Below the pieces are notes generated by a model. That model was not told the origin of the DNA, did no database searches, and worked only from the letters and a program-made list of their open reading frames with translations. Made by a program: the position numbers and the translations under genes. DNA of 64,000 bases, from the NCBI RefSeq assembly GCF_003208435.1, contig NZ_QKMF01000015.1, forward strand, positions 51,091 through 115,090, in the 5' to 3' direction. Shown piece by piece: positions 39,637 through 49,491 of this stretch; position 1 is the stretch's first letter; each line of letters opens with the position of its first letter. This stretch comes from Pelagimonas varians (lineage in GTDB: Bacteria; Pseudomonadota; Alphaproteobacteria; Rhodobacterales; Rhodobacteraceae).

Positions 39637-40781
39637 TGGATAACATTGCAGGAACCAAAAGCACGCTGACATGGGCCGTGCATATCTCGGTCGCCTTCCT
39701 TGTGGCACTGTGGTTGTTTCCCACCGTCGGGTTGTTTGTGTCGTCGTTTCGGACGGCAGATCAGATTGCGACATCCGGTTGGTGGAATTCCCTGTTTCCA
39801 TCGGAACAAAACCTGACATTGCGCAGCGCGGCCCCGGATACGCAGACTTTGATTGACGGGCTTTACGTGATCGAAGGCGACCTGTTCGAAGAAAAAGACG
39901 TCGAGATTTCAGTATGGGGAATCTCGTCGCGGGCCATTGCTGATTATACAGCGGGTCAAACAGCCGAATTGAAAAAAGGTGGCCGCGTTACTGTGACGGC
40001 CGATGGCCTGTACCGGATGGAGAACGAGGAGCCATTTACCGGTTCGCGCGGGACACGTATCTTTGTGACCGCGACGGCCCCTCCCGAATTCACCACCGAA
40101 AACTACGCCAATATGCTGTTGGACCCCAAGAATATCGATGGCATGGCCAATGCGTTCTTCAACACGCTTACGGTGACTATACCAGCGACGATCATCCCGA
40201 TTGTTGTGGCGGCATTTGCGGCTTACGCCTTGGCTTGGATGGATTTTCCGGGACGGGCATTGCTGATCGCCTTTGTTGTGGGCCTGCTGGTTGTGCCGCT
40301 GCAACTGGCGCTGATCCCGCTGCTGAAACTGCATTTGGCGACCGGCATCGGCAAAGGGTATTTGGGGACTTGGATGGCGCATACCGGCTTTGGGCTGCCC
40401 TTGGCCATCTATCTGCTCAGGAACTATATGGTCGGTCTGCCGCGCGACATTATTGAAAATGCCCGTGTCGATGGCGCGACCGAGTTTCAGATCTTTACCA
40501 AAATTATCTTGCCGCTCAGCTTTCCAGCGCTCGCCAGTTTCGCGATTTTCCAGTTCCTTTGGACGTGGAATGACTTGCTGGTCGCCAAAGTGTTTTTGAT
40601 CGACAGCACCGGTCAAACCACGGTGATGACCGCGCAGATTGTCGAATTGTTGGGCACACGCGGTGGCAATTGGGAAATTCTGGCCACGGCGGCTTTTGTA
40701 TCGATTGCGGTGCCGTTGGCGGTGTTTTTCGCCATGCAAAAATATCTCGTACGTGGCTTGCTGGCCGGTTCGGTTAAATAG
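39636..40781 (+). CDS. aglG: Alpha-glucoside ABC transporter permease AglG
   Basis: A 381-residue MalG-type permease. A first helix lies near residues 12-32. A periplasmic insert of about 120 residues follows, as is usual for AglG, before five further helices. The EAA loop is RDIIENARVDGATEFQIFTK near residue 268. It starts at the ATG overlapping the aglF stop. With AglF it forms the channel driven by AglK. Confidence 0.92.
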   Translation: MDNIAGTKSTLTWAVHISVAFLVALWLFPTVGLFVSSFRTADQIATSGWWNSLFPSEQNLTLRSAAPDTQTLIDGLYVIEGDLFEEKDVEISVWGISSRAIADYTAGQTAELKKGGRVTVTADGLYRMENEEPFTGSRGTRIFVTATAPPEFTTENYANMLLDPKNIDGMANAFFNTLTVTIPATIIPIVVAAFAAYALAWMDFPGRALLIAFVVGLLVVPLQLALIPLLKLHLATGIGKGYLGTWMAHTGFGLPLAIYLLRNYMVGLPRDIIENARVDGATEFQIFTKIILPLSFPALASFAIFQFLWTWNDLLVAKVFLIDSTGQTTVMTAQIVELLGTRGGNWEILATAAFVSIAVPLAVFFAMQKYLVRGLLAGSVK

Positions 40782-40802
40782 GCCGAGAACTTAGGAATGA
40801 CG

Positions 40803-42458
40803 ATGAATACGCACTCTCAAATCAACATCTCTCCGTTGGTCGCGGACAAAGACTGGTGGCGCGGTGCCGTGATCTACCAGATCTACCCGCGCAGTTACCA
40901 AGACAGTACTGGTGACGGTATTGGCGATCTTCCCGGCATCACGCGCCGCTTGCCACACATAGCATCGCTTGGGGTGGATGCGATCTGGATATCGCCGTTC
41001 TTTAAATCTCCGATGAAGGATTTTGGCTATGACGTCAGCGATTATTGCGATGTCGATCCGATGTTCGGGACGCTGGACGACTTTGATACGCTGATTGCAC
41101 GGGCCCATGAACTGGGTCTTCGGGTTATGATAGATCAGGTCCTGTCGCACAGTTCCGATCAGCACGATTGGTTCAAAGAAAGCCGTTCCAGCCGCGACAA
41201 TCCCAAGGCCGACTGGTACGTCTGGGCTGACCCGAATCCCGATGGCACGCCGCCAAACAACTGGCTATCGATCTTTGGCGGTTCGGCGTGGCAGTGGGAT
41301 ACACGCCGTGAACAGTACTTCATGCATAACTTCTTGACATCGCAGCCGGATTTGAATTTCCACTGCGCCGATGTGCAAGATGCCTTGTTGGACAGTGTGC
41401 GGTTCTGGCTGGATCGCGGCGTTGATGGCTTCCGGCTGGATACGATCAATTTCTACATCCACGACAAACAGCTGCGCAGCAATCCGGCACTGGCCCCCGA
41501 GGATCGCGACGACTCCATCGCGCCGCGTGTGAACCCGTATAATCACCAGCTGCATTTGTATTCCAAAAATCAGCCCGAAAATATCGCCTTTCTTGAACGG
41601 TTTCGCGCCCTTCTGGATGAATACCCCGCGGCAGCTGCCGTCGGCGAAGTTGGTGATGCGCAGCGCGGCCTGGAGATTATGGGAGAATACACCGCTGGCG
41701 ATAACCGCGTTCATATGTGCTACTCATTTGAATTCCTGTCCGGCGATACTCCGTCAGCGGCGCGGGTCGTCGATGTTCTGACTAAGGTGGATGAGGCCGC
41801 GCCTGACGGTTGGGCCTGTTGGGCCTTTTCGAACCATGACGTCGTGCGCCACGCGTCGCGTTGGTCTTTGGACGGTGCCGCGCAAAGGGCTTTTGCCACA
41901 TTGTTGATGTGTCTACGCGGGTCGGCCTGTTTGTACCAAGGCGAAGAACTTGGCCTAGAGGAGGCCGAGGTTGGCTTTGACGACTTGCAAGACCCCTATG
42001 GCATTGAATTCTGGCCGGAATTCAAAGGCCGCGACGGCTGCCGCACACCGATGGTTTGGGAGCAATCCAACAGCTTTGGCGGGTTTTCAGACGCCAAGCC
42101 TTGGCTGCCCGTTGCCCCCGAGCACCTAAGCCAGTCTGTGACCGCGCAAGAACAAGACCCAAGTGCCCTATTGCATCACTACCGCCGCGCTGTGGCCCTG
42201 CGCCACGCAGAACGGGCGTTGGCAAAGGGTGAACTGACCGGCTTACGCGCCTTTGGCGATGTCGTGGAGTTCCAACGCACAGACGGGGATGACGTGATTT
42301 ACTGTGCATTCAATCTGAGCAATGGCGCAGCACCGGCTGTTTTGCCCGGCGGCGATTGGGAGGCGATTGGCGACGAGTTGAGCTGCACGCTTCCGCAATC
42401 AGGAAGCTATGAGCTGGGCCCATGGCAAGTCGCGCTGGCGCGGCGTATCAAGACATAA
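40803..42458 (+). CDS. aglA: GH13 alpha-glucosidase
   Basis: A 551-residue family-13 hydrolase of the oligo-1,6-glucosidase/alpha-glucosidase type. The conserved regions are in order: VMIDQVLSHSSDQH, DGFRLDTINFYIHD with the nucleophile Asp, VGEVGD with the acid Glu, and FSNHDVVRH. No signal peptide, so it acts in the cytoplasm on imported alpha-glucosides. The ATG at 40803 is preferred because AGGA lies 6 nt upstream, whereas at 40797 it would abut the start. It lies between aglG and aglK in the same transcript. Confidence 0.93.
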   Translation: MNTHSQINISPLVADKDWWRGAVIYQIYPRSYQDSTGDGIGDLPGITRRLPHIASLGVDAIWISPFFKSPMKDFGYDVSDYCDVDPMFGTLDDFDTLIARAHELGLRVMIDQVLSHSSDQHDWFKESRSSRDNPKADWYVWADPNPDGTPPNNWLSIFGGSAWQWDTRREQYFMHNFLTSQPDLNFHCADVQDALLDSVRFWLDRGVDGFRLDTINFYIHDKQLRSNPALAPEDRDDSIAPRVNPYNHQLHLYSKNQPENIAFLERFRALLDEYPAAAAVGEVGDAQRGLEIMGEYTAGDNRVHMCYSFEFLSGDTPSAARVVDVLTKVDEAAPDGWACWAFSNHDVVRHASRWSLDGAAQRAFATLLMCLRGSACLYQGEELGLEEAEVGFDDLQDPYGIEFWPEFKGRDGCRTPMVWEQSNSFGGFSDAKPWLPVAPEHLSQSVTAQEQDPSALLHHYRRAVALRHAERALAKGELTGLRAFGDVVEFQRTDGDDVIYCAFNLSNGAAPAVLPGGDWEAIGDELSCTLPQSGSYELGPWQVALARRIKT

Positions 42459-42470
42459 AGGGAGAGGGCG

Positions 42471-43559
42471 ATGACTGATCTGAAGCTGACGAGCGTCGGC
42501 AAGACCTATGCGGGCGCGGTCGAAGTGCTCAAGGACATCAACCTTGATATCAAACAAGGCGAGTTGATCGTTTTTGTTGGCCCGTCGGGCTGCGGGAAAT
42601 CAACCTTGTTGCGGATGATTGCGGGTCTTGAAAAGATCACCGCAGGTGAATTGGAAATCGGCGGCATGCTGGTCAACGATGTGCCACCCGCGCAGCGCGG
42701 AATCGCAATGGTGTTTCAAAGCTATGCGCTCTATCCGCATATGACAGTGCGCGAAAACATGAGCTTTGCTTTGAAGCTGGCCGGTAAATCCAAACCCGAA
42801 ATTGACAAAGCTGTAAACAGCGCCGCCAAGATGTTGCAGCTGGATGAATACCTTGATCGCTTGCCCAAAGCTTTGTCCGGTGGTCAGCGGCAAAGGGTAG
42901 CGATTGGCCGGTCGATTGTGCGCGACCCCAAGGTGTATTTGTTCGATGAACCGCTGTCGAATCTGGACGCTGCGCTGCGCGTGGCGACCCGGATTGAGAT
43001 TGCGCAGCTCAAGGAACAGATGCCCGACCGCACGATGATTTATGTGACCCATGATCAGGTTGAAGCCATGACTTTGGCGACGCGGATCGTTGTACTGGCA
43101 AACAAAGGCATTGCGCAGGTCGGATCGCCGCTTGAGCTGTATGAACGTCCAAATTCGGAGTTTGTGGCGCAGTTCATTGGCTCACCTGCCATGAACCTGA
43201 TCCCCGGCGAAGTGGTTGGAACCGGCACCCAAACGCGGGTTAAACTTGAGGGCGGCGGCGAAACCCTATCCGATTACCCGACAACAGATGCGGACATGGG
43301 GTTAAAGGTGAATGTTGGCGTGCGGCCCGAAGATTTCGTCATGGCAGAAGACCAGATGATCTTTACCGGTAAAGTGAGCATCACAGAGGCTCTGGGTGAA
43401 GTCACCTTGTTGTATTTCGGCTCACCCGAAGGGGAACATTCCGTCATCGCCAAGCTGCCCGGTATCCACTTGGAGATGCGCGGCCGCGAAGTCGCGCTGA
43501 CCACCACGCCGGACAAAGTGCATTTGTTCGCGGCTGGCACATCGCTGTTGTATCGCTAA
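42471..43559 (+). CDS. aglK: Sugar ABC transporter ATP-binding protein AglK
   Basis: A 362-residue MalK/UgpC-type ATPase. Walker A (GPSGCGKSTLLRM) near residue 37, Q-loop, signature LSGGQRQRVAIGRS near 133, Walker B (VYLFDEPLSNLD) near 155, and a C-terminal TOBE/OB region (VGVRPEDFV) from about 240. It energises AglFG. It is the last gene of the plus-strand series and is followed by a hairpin. Confidence 0.94.
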   Translation: MTDLKLTSVGKTYAGAVEVLKDINLDIKQGELIVFVGPSGCGKSTLLRMIAGLEKITAGELEIGGMLVNDVPPAQRGIAMVFQSYALYPHMTVRENMSFALKLAGKSKPEIDKAVNSAAKMLQLDEYLDRLPKALSGGQRQRVAIGRSIVRDPKVYLFDEPLSNLDAALRVATRIEIAQLKEQMPDRTMIYVTHDQVEAMTLATRIVVLANKGIAQVGSPLELYERPNSEFVAQFIGSPAMNLIPGEVVGTGTQTRVKLEGGGETLSDYPTTDADMGLKVNVGVRPEDFVMAEDQMIFTGKVSITEALGEVTLLYFGSPEGEHSVIAKLPGIHLEMRGREVALTTTPDKVHLFAAGTSLLYR

Positions 43560-43567
43560 TCTCGGGA

Positions 43568-43593
43568 TCTGGCGGGCTTACTTGCCCGCCAGA
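43568..43593 (+). terminator. Strong hairpin after aglK
   Basis: A 10-bp perfect stem TCTGGCGGGC / GCCCGCCAGA with a TTACTT loop lies just after aglK. There is no T-run, so it may end transcription only weakly or protect the 3' end. Confidence 0.55.
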
Positions 43594-43686
43594 CCTGACG
43601 CCTGCGCCCGACTGTGCAGTGCATCCCTGCCACCTGCGCAGTCAATGTGAAATCTTACTGTCAGTTTTTGGCGGTGGCGTGCTCAC

Positions 43687-43701
43687 GTTCCCCTTTCGTA
43701 C
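43687..43701 (+). promoter_or_regulatory. Candidate LexA box upstream of uvrA
   Basis: GTTC-CCCTTTC-GTAC differs by one base from the GTTC-N7-GTTC direct repeat bound by LexA in Rhodobacter-type alphaproteobacteria, where uvrA is a known SOS gene. A -10-like TAAAAT lies at 43702-43707, immediately downstream. Confidence 0.45.
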
Positions 43702-43767
43702 TAAAATATCCATTGGCGAATTGCAGGCTTTCCCCTATCTGTTAAGCACGCGTAAACGGGGGGCAAG

Positions 43768-46626
43768 ATGCCAGAGCTTAAGCAGATCGAAGTGCGGGGC
43801 GCACGGGAACATAACCTCAAGTCGATTGATGTGGATATTCCGCGCGATCAGCTGGTGGTGATCACCGGGCTGTCGGGTTCGGGCAAGTCGAGCCTCGCCT
43901 TTGACACGATCTATGCGGAAGGTCAGCGGCGCTATGTCGAAAGTCTAAGCGCCTATGCCCGCCAATTCCTTGATATGATGGAAAAACCTGACGTTGACCA
44001 CATCTCTGGTCTGTCGCCAGCTATTTCGATTGAACAAAAGACAACGTCGAAGAATCCGCGCTCGACCGTGGGCACGGTCACCGAAATCTACGATTACATG
44101 CGCCTGCTGTTTGCCCGTGTTGGCACCCCATTCAGCCCTGCAACCGGCCTGCCGATTGAGGCGCAGCAAGTTCAGGACATGATCGACCGTGTCATGACGA
44201 TGGAAGAAGGCACGCGCGCCTATCTTTTGGCCCCGATTGTGCGCGACCGCAAAGGCGAATACCGCAAAGAGTTTTTGGAACTGCGTAAATCCGGCTTTCA
44301 ACGTGTGAAAGTCGACGGCGAATTTTATGAGCTGGATGAGCCGCCAACGCTGGACAAGAAGTTCCGCCATAACATTGATGTTGTGGTCGATCGCGTTGTG
44401 GTTCGTGAAGGAATGGAAACCCGGCTCGCGGATAGTTTTCGCACGGCTTTGGATCTGGCCGAAGGCATCGCCATTCTGGAGACGGCCCCCAAAGAAGGTG
44501 ATCCCGACCGCATTGTTTTCTCAGAGAATTTTGCCTGTCCCGAAAGCGGGTTCACCATTCCCGAGATCGAGCCGCGTTTGTTTTCCTTTAACGCGCCCTT
44601 TGGGGCCTGCCCGGAATGTGACGGGCTAGGCAAAGAGCTGTTCTTTGACGAACGTCTGGTGGTGCCTGACCAAACGCTGAAAATCTATGACGGGGCATTG
44701 GCCCCTTGGCGTAAAGGGAAGTCGCCCTATTTCCTTCAAACGATTGAAGCCATCGCCAAGCACTATGAGTTCGACAAAAATGCCCGCTGGAAGGATGTTC
44801 CAGCCCATGTGCAACAGGTGTTTTTATACGGTTCTGGCGAGGAAGAAATTCAATTTCGCTATGACGAAGGCGGCCGCGTTTACGAGGTGAAGCGTATCTT
44901 TGAAGGCGTTATCCCCAATATGGAGCGCCGCTACCGCGAGACAGACAGCAATTGGATTCGCGAAGAATTCGAACGGTATCAGAACAACCGGCCTTGTGGC
45001 TCATGTGGTGGATTCCGTCTGCGTCCCGAAGCCCTGGCTGTGAAAATCGCCGGTCTACATGTAGGCAAAGTGGTGGAAATGTCGATCAAAGAAGCCTTTG
45101 ATTGGTGCAAGATGGTGCCGGATGCGCTGACGCCTCAAAAGAACGAAATCGCCCGTGCAATTCTAAAGGAAATCCGCGAACGGTTGGGGTTTTTGAACAA
45201 TGTCGGGTTGGAGTATCTGACGCTGTCGCGCAATTCCGGCACCTTGTCGGGGGGCGAGAGCCAGCGCATTCGTTTGGCCAGTCAAATCGGTTCCGGCCTT
45301 ACAGGTGTTTTGTATGTCTTGGATGAACCCTCAATCGGCCTTCACCAAAGGGACAATTCGCGGCTGCTCGAAACGCTGAAAAACCTGCGGGACCAAGGTA
45401 ACACAGTGATTGTGGTCGAACACGACGAAGAGGCGATCCGCGAGGCGGATTATGTCTTTGACATCGGTCCGGGGGCAGGGGTGCATGGCGGACAGGTTGT
45501 GTCAAAGGGCACACCTGAAGAAGTGACCAATGATCCGGCCAGCCTAACCGGGCAATATCTGTCCGGTACGCGTGAAATTTCGGTGCCGTCCAAGCGGCGG
45601 AAAGGCAACGGCAAAAAGATCAAGGTCGTCAAGGCCACTGGGAACAACCTTCAAAATGTCACGGCTGAATTCCCGCTCGGAAAATTTGTTTGCGTGACCG
45701 GAGTGTCGGGCGGCGGAAAATCCACGCTAACGATTGAAACGCTGTTCAAAACCGCGTCGATGGCGCTGAATGGAGCGCGGCAAACACCAGCCCCCTGCGA
45801 AACAATCAAGGGTTTAGAGCACCTCGACAAGGTGATTGACATTGACCAGCGCGCGATTGGGCGGACACCGCGATCAAACCCTGCGACCTATACTGGCGCT
45901 TTCACGCCAATCCGCGATTGGTTCGCCGGTCTTCCTGAGTCCAAGGCGCGCGGCTATAAACCAGGGCGCTTCAGCTTCAACGTCAAGGGGGGCAGGTGCG
46001 AGGCCTGCCAAGGGGACGGCGTTATCAAGATTGAAATGCATTTTCTTCCCGATGTTTATGTGACGTGTGAGACGTGTCATGGGGCCAGATACAACCGCGA
46101 AACTCTTGAGATTAAGTTTAAAGGCAAGAGCATTGCAGATGTTTTGGACATGACTGTCGAAGACGCGCAGGGCTTTTTCCAAGCAGTGCCGACGATCCGC
46201 GACAAGATGGATGCGCTGGCCCGTGTGGGGCTTGGCTATATTAAGGTGGGCCAGCAGGCGACGACCCTGTCAGGCGGCGAAGCACAGCGCGTTAAATTGT
46301 CCAAGGAATTGGCAAAGCGGTCTACCGGGCGCACTTTGTATATTCTTGATGAGCCGACCACCGGGTTGCATTTCGAAGATGTGCGTAAGCTGTTGGAAGT
46401 GCTGCATGAGTTGGTCGATCAGGGCAACACCGTTGTGGTCATCGAACACAATCTGGATGTGGTCAAAACGGCAGATTGGGTGATTGATATTGGTCCCGAA
46501 GGCGGTGATGGCGGCGGCGAAATTGTTGCGGTCGGCACGCCCGAAAAGGTCTCCAAGGAGCCGCGTTCACATACTGGCCACTATCTCGCACCGATGCTGG
46601 GGCTGGTGCGCGAAGCTGCCGAATAG
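43768..46626 (+). CDS. uvrA: Excinuclease ABC subunit A
   Basis: A 952-residue UvrA, the damage-recognition ATPase of nucleotide excision repair. Two ABC modules are visible: Walker [16 protein letters not shown] near 33 and [15 protein letters not shown] near 650, signatures [11 protein letters not shown] near 495 and [12 protein letters not shown] near 835. Zinc-binding cysteine pairs occur at CPECDGLG and CEACQGDGV...CETCHG. Length is normal. Expression is probably SOS-controlled through the nearby LexA-like box. It is convergent with the DUF2892 gene across a strong hairpin. Confidence 0.97.
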   Translation: MPELKQIEVRGAREHNLKSIDVDIPRDQLVVITGLSGSGKSSLAFDTIYAEGQRRYVESLSAYARQFLDMMEKPDVDHISGLSPAISIEQKTTSKNPRSTVGTVTEIYDYMRLLFARVGTPFSPATGLPIEAQQVQDMIDRVMTMEEGTRAYLLAPIVRDRKGEYRKEFLELRKSGFQRVKVDGEFYELDEPPTLDKKFRHNIDVVVDRVVVREGMETRLADSFRTALDLAEGIAILETAPKEGDPDRIVFSENFACPESGFTIPEIEPRLFSFNAPFGACPECDGLGKELFFDERLVVPDQTLKIYDGALAPWRKGKSPYFLQTIEAIAKHYEFDKNARWKDVPAHVQQVFLYGSGEEEIQFRYDEGGRVYEVKRIFEGVIPNMERRYRETDSNWIREEFERYQNNRPCGSCGGFRLRPEALAVKIAGLHVGKVVEMSIKEAFDWCKMVPDALTPQKNEIARAILKEIRERLGFLNNVGLEYLTLSRNSGTLSGGESQRIRLASQIGSGLTGVLYVLDEPSIGLHQRDNSRLLETLKNLRDQGNTVIVVEHDEEAIREADYVFDIGPGAGVHGGQVVSKGTPEEVTNDPASLTGQYLSGTREISVPSKRRKGNGKKIKVVKATGNNLQNVTAEFPLGKFVCVTGVSGGGKSTLTIETLFKTASMALNGARQTPAPCETIKGLEHLDKVIDIDQRAIGRTPRSNPATYTGAFTPIRDWFAGLPESKARGYKPGRFSFNVKGGRCEACQGDGVIKIEMHFLPDVYVTCETCHGARYNRETLEIKFKGKSIADVLDMTVEDAQGFFQAVPTIRDKMDALARVGLGYIKVGQQATTLSGGEAQRVKLSKELAKRSTGRTLYILDEPTTGLHFEDVRKLLEVLHELVDQGNTVVVIEHNLDVVKTADWVIDIGPEGGDGGGEIVAVGTPEKVSKEPRSHTGHYLAPMLGLVREAAE

Positions 46627-46647
46627 GCATACCTCGGCAAGTCGGAT

Positions 46648-46674
46648 GGCGATGCGGTGCGAAACCGCATCGCC
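46648..46674. terminator. Hairpin between convergent uvrA and DUF2892 genes
   Basis: An 11-bp perfect stem GGCGATGCGGT / ACCGCATCGCC with a GCGAA loop lies between the two stops. On the plus strand it is not followed by Ts; on the minus strand it precedes no T-run either. Confidence 0.5.
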
Positions 46675-46681
46675 AGGAAAC

Positions 46682-46876
46682 TCACTTTTTTTCTAGCGGG
46701 CAGGTGTTCATTCCGAACAGCTTGTAGGCACCACAGCGGCCGGTCAGTCCAGTCAGCAGCGGCACAACGCCAATCCACATCCAAACACCGTAACCCAGTA
46801 GTGCGCCGACGATCAGCAATGCGCCGATTACGATGCGAAGGATCTTGTCGATTCCGCCAACATTCTTTTCAAACAT
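46682..46876 (-). CDS. DUF2892 (YgaP-type transmembrane) protein
   Basis: A 64-residue protein with two hydrophobic helices and the family pattern MFEKNVGGIDKILRIVIG at the N-terminus and RCGAYKLFGMNTCP at the C-terminus, including two cysteines. The same domain forms the membrane part of YgaP, fused to rhodanese, and stand-alone copies often accompany sulfur genes. AAGGAC lies 5 nt before the ATG at 46876. It is divergent from a DsrE-like gene, with which it may form a sulfur-handling pair. Confidence 0.82.
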   Translation of the reverse strand: MFEKNVGGIDKILRIVIGALLIVGALLGYGVWMWIGVVPLLTGLTGRCGAYKLFGMNTCPLEKK

Positions 46877-46911
46877 GTTTTGTCCTTTCAAGCGTCCCGG
46901 ACTGTTCCGGT

Positions 46912-46945
46912 TTCAATACCTAATACATATTGCATATTGAATGTA
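46912..46945. promoter_or_regulatory. Inverted repeats between DUF2892 and DsrE genes
   Basis: Two overlapping inverted repeats lie in this 141-bp divergent region: TTCAATA-N16-TATTGAA (46912-46941) and TACAT-N12-ATGTA (46924-46945), with a direct CATATTG repeat inside. AT-rich dyads of this kind suit ArsR-family sulfur sensors. The regulator is not identified. Confidence 0.35.
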
Positions 46946-47017
46946 ACTTGATCCAGCGCAAGTTGGTCACGTTTGTGTGTTGCTAAGCTGCGGATATCAA
47001 TAAAAGAGGAATCCAAT

Positions 47018-47473
47018 ATGTGGTTTATGAAGATGATCAAACTGGCCATAGTCGCACTGGCCATGGTTTTGCCGGGCGCTGGGGCCTACGCCGGGGACAC
47101 CAAGACAGGGTTGTTTGTGAACCTGACGACGGATGACACGTGGTCCGCCGCCAAAGCCATCATGTTTGCCCATGAAAAAGCGCTCAAAAACGGTCATGAA
47201 CCGGTTGCGATCTGGCTCAACGTTCGGGGCGTGTATCTGGCAGATAAAAAGCGCCCCAGCCACGTTCCGGGGCCGATGGCAGAGAAAGGCACGTCCATTC
47301 AGGACATGCTGGCGGCCTTTATCGCGGATGGTGGGCAGGTGTTGATGTGCAGCGCCTGTTCCAAGGCAGCAGGACTGACCAAAGACGACTATATTGATGG
47401 CGTCACAATGGGGACTTGGCCGGTGGTCGAAGGTCTGTTGTTTGATCCGAATGTCAAAACGCTGGCTTGGTAA
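47018..47473 (+). CDS. Exported DsrE-family protein
   Basis: A 151-residue protein with a signal peptide (residues 1 to about 25, ending GAGAYA) and a DsrE/DsrF-like domain. The motif GGQVLMCSACSKAAGL near residue 110 contains two cysteines where DsrE proteins carry their sulfur-relay cysteine. Export to the periplasm is unusual for classical DsrE but common for this subgroup. GAGG lies upstream of the ATG at 47018. Divergent partner: DUF2892 protein. Likely role: periplasmic sulfur transfer; substrate unknown. Confidence 0.78.
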   Translation: MWFMKMIKLAIVALAMVLPGAGAYAGDTKTGLFVNLTTDDTWSAAKAIMFAHEKALKNGHEPVAIWLNVRGVYLADKKRPSHVPGPMAEKGTSIQDMLAAFIADGGQVLMCSACSKAAGLTKDDYIDGVTMGTWPVVEGLLFDPNVKTLAW

Positions 47474-47493
47474 GCTCAGGGATATTTAAGGAC

Positions 47494-47524
47494 AGGGGGC
47501 CTGCATCGTTGCGGCCCCCTTTTT
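47494..47524 (+). terminator. Rho-independent terminator after the DsrE gene
   Basis: Stem AGGGGGCC / GGCCCCCT with an inner GCA/TGC pair and TCGT loop, followed by TTTTT. It separates the gene from the convergent valine-degradation gene. Confidence 0.88.
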
Positions 47525-47532
47525 AGCACGGA

Positions 47533-49446
47533 TTACCCGCGCGATTTGGTTTCAAAGCGCGGCAACATGGCGCTGAAGTCGCGGCCCAATCCGTCTTCGT
47601 TTTCGACAAATTGGGAATAAAGCGCTGTCGCGGCTTCGCCCATCGGGGTGTCTGCATCAGCCGCTTCGGCAGCCTGCTGAGACAGGCGCAAGTCCTTGAG
47701 CATCAGCTCGGCCGCGAAACCCGGAAGATAGCCGTTGTCGGCGGGGGATTTTGGCCCAACGCCGGGGGCAGGGCAGTAGGCATTCATTGACCAGCTATAG
47801 CCGGACGATGTGCTGACCACATCAAACATAGCTTCGCGTGACAGGCCCAGTTTATCTGCGAGGGCAAAGGCCTCGCAGGTTGCGATCATCGTGACCCCAA
47901 GGATCATATTGTTGCAGATTTTGGCGGCTTGACCATTACCAGCCTCGCCGCAATGCACAGCCTTTTGACCCATGATGTCAAAGAGCGGTTTGGCCGTTTC
48001 AAAGGCCGCTTGGCTGCCGCCGACCATAAAGGTCAAGGTGCCACCACTTGCGCCGCCGACACCGCCGGAAACAGGGGCGTCCAATGCGCCTACACCGGCT
48101 TTGGCGGCTTGTGCGGCCACATCGCGGGCGCTTTCGACATCAACGGTCGAGCAATCCAAAAGAACAGCTCCGGGTTTCATCGCGGGAATGACGTCATCGG
48201 CAACGCTGCGCAAAATACCGCCGTTGGGAAGCATGGTAATTACAACATCAGCGCCGGTTGCAGCCTCGGCCGCAGTTGACGCGCTACTGGCCCCGTCAAT
48301 TGTTACTCCGGCAACATCATAGCCAGTGACCGTGTGGCCTGCTTTGACAAGGTTGGCCGCCATAGGGCCGCCCATATTGCCTAGTCCGATAAACCCAATT
48401 TTCATTCCATCCTCCCTAAAATCCAAGCTGTCCCTGCCCAAAGGCATCAACATTTTGGAGATCGCAATTGCAGGTACATCCCCATCGGCAAATTGCCACT
48501 TGGGGGATTTGTCTTTGTCGATAATGGCGGCGCGAATACCCTCAAGGAAGTCCCCGTGCTCCATCACGCGGTGGCTGACACGGTACTCCAGCTCAAGCGC
48601 CTTGCGAATGGTCAAAGACGGGGCGCGCAACCTGTGCAGCATCTCGATGGTCAGGGCCATTGACAGCGGTGAATTCCGGTTGATGGCCTTCAGCGCTTTT
48701 TCCGCAACTTCGCCGGTGCTGTTGTCTAGCAAATTGCGGATGTCGCCAAAGCTTTCACCGCTGAACAATGCGTCTATTTGCGGTTGAGTGGCAGCAAGCG
48801 GGCTTTCCGGAGTGGCCTGCGCCATGTTGCGGATGGTGGCGGCGTCGCCGGTTTCAATCAATGTGGCTTTGATGGTGTCCCAGCTGTCTTCGGGTGCATA
48901 GAAGTCGGCAAAGCCGGTGTAGACAGCGTCTCCGGGGCCCATGCGCGATGCGGTCAGGCCAATGTATTCGCCCAAGCGGCCCGGGGCACGGGATAGCAAA
49001 TAGGTGCCCCCCACGTCGGGGATCAATCCGATGCCACATTCCGGCATGGCGATCTGGCTGCTGTCGCCAACAATCCGGTGGCTGCCGTGGCAGCCGACCC
49101 CAACGCCGCCGCCCATGGTAAAGCCCTGTAGAAAGCTGACGACCGGTTTGGGATACTCTGCCAGTTTGGCATTCATACGGTATTCGTCACGCCAGAACTT
49201 GCGCCCGAAATCAAAGTTGCCGTCCATGCCCGTGCGATACATTTCTGCAATGTCGCCGCCAGCGCAAAAGGCCTTGGGTCCCTCGGCATCAATGATCACC
49301 AAAGCGACGTCGGGGTCATTGCGCCATCGGTCAATGGCCTTTTCCAAAGCGATGCACATGTCATAAGACAGGGCATTTAATGCCTTTGGCCGCGTCAGAG
49401 TGATACGGCCAGCGCGGCCCTCCGTGCGGATATCGATATCGGACAT
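47533..49446 (-). CDS. In-frame fusion: 3-hydroxyisobutyryl-CoA hydrolase + 3-hydroxyisobutyrate dehydrogenase
   Basis: One 637-residue frame holds two consecutive enzymes of valine breakdown that are normally separate genes. Residues 1-347 are a crotonase-fold HIBYL-CoA hydrolase (GGGVGVGCHGSHRI and AMPECGIGLIPDVGG). Residues 348-637 are MmsB (GFIGLGNMGGPMAANL, DAPVSGGVGG, GNGQAAKICNN with the catalytic Lys). The joint reads GAT TTT AGG GAG GAT GGA ATG: a perfect ribosome-binding site (AGGGAGG) and the mmsB ATG at 48405 survive inside the frame. With one more T the hydrolase would end at TAG, as expected for two genes. Either a recent single-base deletion fused them, or the T-run was misread. 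MmsB may also be made separately from 48405. Confidence 0.85.
   Translation of the reverse strand: MSDIDIRTEGRAGRITLTRPKALNALSYDMCIALEKAIDRWRNDPDVALVIIDAEGPKAFCAGGDIAEMYRTGMDGNFDFGRKFWRDEYRMNAKLAEYPKPVVSFLQGFTMGGGVGVGCHGSHRIVGDSSQIAMPECGIGLIPDVGGTYLLSRAPGRLGEYIGLTASRMGPGDAVYTGFADFYAPEDSWDTIKATLIETGDAATIRNMAQATPESPLAATQPQIDALFSGESFGDIRNLLDNSTGEVAEKALKAINRNSPLSMALTIEMLHRLRAPSLTIRKALELEYRVSHRVMEHGDFLEGIRAAIIDKDKSPKWQFADGDVPAIAISKMLMPLGRDSLDFREDGMKIGFIGLGNMGGPMAANLVKAGHTVTGYDVAGVTIDGASSASTAAEAATGADVVITMLPNGGILRSVADDVIPAMKPGAVLLDCSTVDVESARDVAAQAAKAGVGALDAPVSGGVGGASGGTLTFMVGGSQAAFETAKPLFDIMGQKAVHCGEAGNGQAAKICNNMILGVTMIATCEAFALADKLGLSREAMFDVVSTSSGYSWSMNAYCPAPGVGPKSPADNGYLPGFAAELMLKDLRLSQQAAEAADADTPMGEAATALYSQFVENEDGLGRDFSAMLPRFETKSRG
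48403..48417 (-). promoter_or_regulatory. mmsB: Internal ribosome-binding site and mmsB start inside the fusion
   Basis: AGGGAGG (48417-48411 on the minus strand) lies 5 nt before ATG at 48405-48403. This is the same spacing and sequence as the start of mmsA at 55454. It marks the original start of the 290-residue 3-hydroxyisobutyrate dehydrogenase (47533-48405). Confidence 0.8.
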
Positions 49447-49491
49447 GAATGGGTCCCCTTGGTCAGGCTTTGTGGCGCGCGCCAAAAGGTC

